From an uncultured Clostridia bacterium (GTDB lineage: Bacteria; Bacillota; Clostridia; Tissierellales; Peptoniphilaceae), in the NCBI GenBank assembly GCA_947254025.1, contig CAMYBS010000009.1:1-46142 (forward strand): a DNA stretch of 46,142 nt, in the 5' to 3' direction. The notes beneath the pieces were generated by a model. That model searched no databases. It worked only from the letters and a program-made list of their open reading frames with translations, and had not been told where the DNA came from. The stretch's first letter is position 1, and every line of letters starts with the position of its first letter. The position numbers were made by a program, and so were the translations under genes. Of this stretch, positions 43,025 through 46,142 are shown piece after piece.

Positions 43025-45041
43025 ATTCATCCACCTTTGCCATTTCTTTTTCTATAATCTTGTCGTCAACTAGATAAGGAATAGTAATGTGGTCAGTGTC
43101 CTTGTGGTCCTTGTTGTATTGTATTGCTGTTTCGATTGAGTGGTCGTTTCTAGCCCAGCTTCTTCTTGCTACACCGCTCATAACGTCCCAAGGCATTGCT
43201 GCCTTTAAGATAGTGTCTACTCTGTCTGATCCGTCTAGAACCATACCGAAGCCGCCGTTGATGGACTTACCTATACCAACGCCGCCGCCGTTGTGTAGTG
43301 CAACCATGGACATACCTCTTGCGCAGTTACCTGCAAAGCATTGTGTAGCCATGTCTGCCATGATGTTTGATCCGTCTTTGATGTTTGATGTCTCTCTAAA
43401 TGGTGAGTCAGTTCCTGATACGTCGTGGTGGTCACGGCCTAGCATGATAGGGCCTACTTCACCCTTTCTTACCATGTCGTTGAACTTAAGAGCAATTTTT
43501 AGTCTACCAATTTCGTCTTGATATAGAATTCTTGCTTGAGAACCAACAACTAGTTTGTTCTTTTCAGCGTCTCTTATCCAGATGTAGTTATCAAGGTCTT
43601 GTCCTCTTCTGTCCTTGTCAATGCATTCCATAGCTGCGTGGTCAGTCTTGATTAGGTCTTCTTCCTTGTTTGATAAGCAAACCCATCTGAATGGTCCGTA
43701 GCCGTAGTCGAATAACATTGGTCCCATGATATCTTCAACATAGCTTGGGAAGATGAAGCCTTCAGACTCATCAACACCGTTCTTAGCTATCTCTTTAACG
43801 CCTGCATCGAAAACTGATTTCATGAAGGAGTTACCATAGTCAAAGAAATATGTTCCTCTATCTACTAATGTCTTAATTAATTCAAAGTGATGCTTTAATG
43901 TCTTGTCAACAAGTTTGCAGAAGCCTTCTTTGTCTTCAGCAAGCATCTTTGTTCTTTCTTCGAATGTTAAGCCTTGTGGGCAGTAACCTCCGTCGTATTG
44001 AGCGTGGCATGATGTTTGGTCAGAAAGAAGTTCTACGTGAATGTTTTTGTTTACGCAGTATTCAAGTAGGTCTACGATGTTACCATGATAAGCGATAGCT
44101 CTAGGTATCTTCTTTTCCTTTGCATCGTTTGCCCACTTAAATACTTGGTCAAGGTTGTCAGATGATTCATCGATCCAGCCTTGTTCAAGTCTTGTGTTGA
44201 TTCTTGATATATCAACTTCGGCGATGATACCAACGCCATTTGCAATCTTAGCTGCCTTACCTTGAGCACCACTCATTCCGCCTAAACCTGATGAAATGAA
44301 GATGTGGCCTCTTAAGTCGCCATCGTGTGGTACGCCTAATTTTAGACGTGCAGCGTTAAGAACTGTGTTGTATGTTCCGTGAACTATACCTTGTGGTCCA
44401 ATATACATCCAGCCGCCTGCAGTCATTTGTCCGTAGTTAGCAACACCCATTGCAACTGCTTTGTGCCAATGTTTTTGATTGTCGAACTCACCTATCATTA
44501 AAGAGTTTGTGATTATAACTCTTGGTGAAGTCTTGTGGCTTCTGAATAAGCCTAGTGGATGTCCTGATTCCATAACTAGTGTTTGTTCGTCAGTAAGATT
44601 TTCTAGGTACTTTTTAACTAGTCTGTATTGCATCCAGTTTTGCATAACTTGTCCTGTTTCGCCGTAAGTAACAAGCTCATATGGATATAGTGCTACGTCG
44701 AAATCAAGGTTGTTGTCTATCATTAGTTGTATTGCCTTACCTTCGATACATTTACCCTTGTATTCGTCGATAGGTTTAGCCTTGATATTGCCTTCAGGTC
44801 TAAATCTGTAGCCGTAGATTCTACCTCTTGTCATAAGTTCTTCCATAAACTCAGGAGCAAGTTCAGCGTGAAGCTCTTCTGGAATGTATCTAAGAGCGTT
44901 TCTTAGTGCAAGCTCGATTTCGTGCTTTGAAAGAGTTAGATCTCTAACAGGTGCTCTTCTAACCTTCGGATCAATCTTGTGCATCGGTGGCAATACTGGA
45001 TCAAGTTTGATTGTCATTGCATCTTTAATATCAAATTTCAT
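43002..45041 (-). CDS. hutU: Urocanate hydratase (long form)
   Basis: 679 residues, longer than the roughly 550-residue enzyme of proteobacteria and Bacillus but in line with the long form of clostridia and fusobacteria. NAD-binding and active-site regions: GLGGMSGAQGKAAKIANGVG near 255, DQTSCHAQYDGGYCPQG near 345, GRDHHDVSGTDSPFRETS near 545 and HNGGGVGIGKSINGG near 600. It converts urocanate to imidazolonepropionate. It lies 22 bases after hutH with AAGGAGGTCACTT before the ATG. Confidence 0.97.
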   Translation of the reverse strand: MKFDIKDAMTIKLDPVLPPMHKIDPKVRRAPVRDLTLSKHEIELALRNALRYIPEELHAELAPEFMEELMTRGRIYGYRFRPEGNIKAKPIDEYKGKCIEGKAIQLMIDNNLDFDVALYPYELVTYGETGQVMQNWMQYRLVKKYLENLTDEQTLVMESGHPLGLFRSHKTSPRVIITNSLMIGEFDNQKHWHKAVAMGVANYGQMTAGGWMYIGPQGIVHGTYNTVLNAARLKLGVPHDGDLRGHIFISSGLGGMSGAQGKAAKIANGVGIIAEVDISRINTRLEQGWIDESSDNLDQVFKWANDAKEKKIPRAIAYHGNIVDLLEYCVNKNIHVELLSDQTSCHAQYDGGYCPQGLTFEERTKMLAEDKEGFCKLVDKTLKHHFELIKTLVDRGTYFFDYGNSFMKSVFDAGVKEIAKNGVDESEGFIFPSYVEDIMGPMLFDYGYGPFRWVCLSNKEEDLIKTDHAAMECIDKDRRGQDLDNYIWIRDAEKNKLVVGSQARILYQDEIGRLKIALKFNDMVRKGEVGPIMLGRDHHDVSGTDSPFRETSNIKDGSNIMADMATQCFAGNCARGMSMVALHNGGGVGIGKSINGGFGMVLDGSDRVDTILKAAMPWDVMSGVARRSWARNDHSIETAIQYNKDHKDTDHITIPYLVDDKIIEKEMAKVDEYEAKRHN

Positions 45042-45063
45042 AAGTGACCTCCTTACTTAATAT

Positions 45064-46142
45064 CTATCTAAGTTCGCCTACAGCCTTTTCAACAGCGTTA
45101 AGAACCTTGTCATCAGCTAATAATTCTTCAGCTTTGTTGATTTCAAAGTACATAACCTTGTCTTTGTCGATGTAGTCAATTACTTTTCTTACTTCGTCAT
45201 AAGCAGCCTTAGTTCCCTTACCAAGACCCTTGTCTCCTCTTATGTCAATAGCTTGGCATGCAGCAAACATTTCCATAGCTATAACTTTTCTTGCGTTAAG
45301 GTAGATTTCCTTAGCCTTTCTTGCAGCGATAGTACCCATAGATACTAAGTCCTCTTGGTTAGCTGAAGATGGTATTGAGTCAACACTTGCTGGATGAGCA
45401 AGTACTTTGTTCTCGCTTACAAGAGCTGCTGCTGCGTATTGAACTATCATGTAGCCAGAGTTTACTCCGCCTTCCTTAACTAAGAAAGCAGGTAGTCCTT
45501 CTGATAAAGCAGGGTTAACAAGTCTTTCAAGTCTTCTTTCAGATACGTTAGCAAGCTCAGATATACCTATACCTAAAAAGTCGAATGGTAGAGCCATAGG
45601 TTCGCCGTGGAAGTTACCAGCACTGATAACTGCTTCGTCATCTGGGAAGATGATTGGATTGTCAGTAACAGAGTTGATTTCGATGTCAACTTTGTTCTTT
45701 ACATAGTTAAATGTATCCTTTGGTGCGCAGTGAATTTGTGGAACGCATCTTAGTGAGTAAGCATCTTGAACCCTCTTTTCGCCTTGGCGAGTGATGTTCT
45801 TTGATCCATCAAGAATTGCTCTTACGTTGTATGCAGTGTCATACATACCTTGATGACGTCTAACGTCAGCGATTCTTTCATCGAATGCATCAATGATACC
45901 ACCCATAGCTTCCATTGTAAGCGATGTAGCAACGTCAGCAAGCTTAGAAAGCTTCATAGCATCGTATAGAGTAAGTGTACCAACAGCAGTTAATACTTGA
46001 GTACCATTGATAAGTGCTAGACCTTCCTTACTAGTTAATTCAATAGTTTCGATGCCAGCCTTGTCCATAGCTTCCTTACCAGTCATCTTCTTGCCTTCAT
46101 AGAAAGCTTCGCCTAGACCAAGCATAGGTAGAACCATGTGAG
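45064..46142 (-). CDS. hutH: Histidine ammonia-lyase, C-terminal part (cut by window edge)
   Basis: The visible 359 codons run off the right edge; about 150 N-terminal residues, including the Ala-Ser-Gly that forms the MIO cofactor, lie outside. The visible part matches HutH: KEGLALINGTQVLTA, QDAYSLRCVPQIHG-like (QIHCAPKDTF here), EINSVTDNPIIF, SAGNFHGEP, and SIPSSANQEDLVSMG. It removes ammonia from histidine to give urocanate, the first step of the pathway completed by hutU and hutI. The apparent Met near the edge is internal, not the start. Confidence 0.96.
   Translation of the reverse strand, partial: HMVLPMLGLGEAFYEGKKMTGKEAMDKAGIETIELTSKEGLALINGTQVLTAVGTLTLYDAMKLSKLADVATSLTMEAMGGIIDAFDERIADVRRHQGMYDTAYNVRAILDGSKNITRQGEKRVQDAYSLRCVPQIHCAPKDTFNYVKNKVDIEINSVTDNPIIFPDDEAVISAGNFHGEPMALPFDFLGIGISELANVSERRLERLVNPALSEGLPAFLVKEGGVNSGYMIVQYAAAALVSENKVLAHPASVDSIPSSANQEDLVSMGTIAARKAKEIYLNARKVIAMEMFAACQAIDIRGDKGLGKGTKAAYDEVRKVIDYIDKDKVMYFEINKAEELLADDKVLNAVEKAVGELR

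Noticed and set aside
45064..46137. HutH as a 357-residue complete protein starting at 46137
   Set aside because: The reading frame continues to the window edge and the MIO motif region of the family would be missing; it is a truncation by the window.

Overview
The window comes from a low-GC Gram-positive anaerobe of the Firmicutes. The signs are AGGAGG-type ribosome sites, TTGACA/TATAAT and extended -10 promoters, an S-box riboswitch before metK, a CBS/DRTGG-type manganese pyrophosphatase, a long-form urocanase, and GluRS, ProRS, ThiI and NifS of Firmicute type. A Tissierellia/Peptoniphilus-like host is my guess, not a demonstrated assignment.

Layout. 1-9300 is housekeeping: an MgtC-like protein, metK under a SAM-I riboswitch, a MATE exporter, a Mn-dependent pyrophosphatase, an SDR reductase, trmB coupled to a secreted GH3 glucosaminidase, an Spx/ArsC-like protein and a flavin reductase. 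9363-10516 is a run of four small unknown genes, all on the minus strand. 10598-15892 is a very long type I-C CRISPR array with 75 intact repeats. A complete LSm-like gene sits inside it where a spacer should be, and an ancient degenerate repeat at 10174 places a second small gene inside the historical limits of the array. 15893-24171 holds the leader and the type I-C cas genes in the unusual transcribed order cas2-cas3 / cas5c-cas8c-cas7-cas4-cas1, with the array next. 24341-33405 is one tightly overlapping minus-strand operon (nifS-thiI-two ABC exporter halves-proS-gltX) with a divergent LysR regulator. 34951-40403 is an oppABCDF peptide importer. 41134-46142 is a histidine-degradation operon (hutH, cut by the window edge, then hutU, hutI and a LuxR-type regulator).

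Main discovery. The 151-base gap between cas3 and cas5c contains a small plus-strand transcription unit that looks like a CRISPR-derived self-regulating RNA (CreR-like). It has an extended -10 promoter, a pseudo-repeat hairpin followed by an 11-nt crRNA-like handle, a pseudo-spacer and an intrinsic terminator. The first 19 pseudo-spacer bases match the promoter of cas5c-cas8c-cas7-cas4-cas1, directly after a TTC motif (the type I-C PAM). The only mismatches are at positions 6, 12 and 18, the positions flipped out in type I crRNA-target duplexes. The matched site covers the -10 box. The simplest model is that Cascade loaded with this RNA shuts off its own genes, and repression is relieved when Cascade is limiting or inhibited. 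The cas2-cas3 pair starts from a separate promoter outside this loop.

Other unexplained structure: a perfect 10-bp inverted repeat at the leader-repeat junction; a one-base repeat change that divides the array into an old and a young half; three duplicated spacers; two intergenic arrays of TATATAG units with an exact 19-nt period; and a dispersed element with covarying stems directly after the last genes of both the opp and the hut operons.
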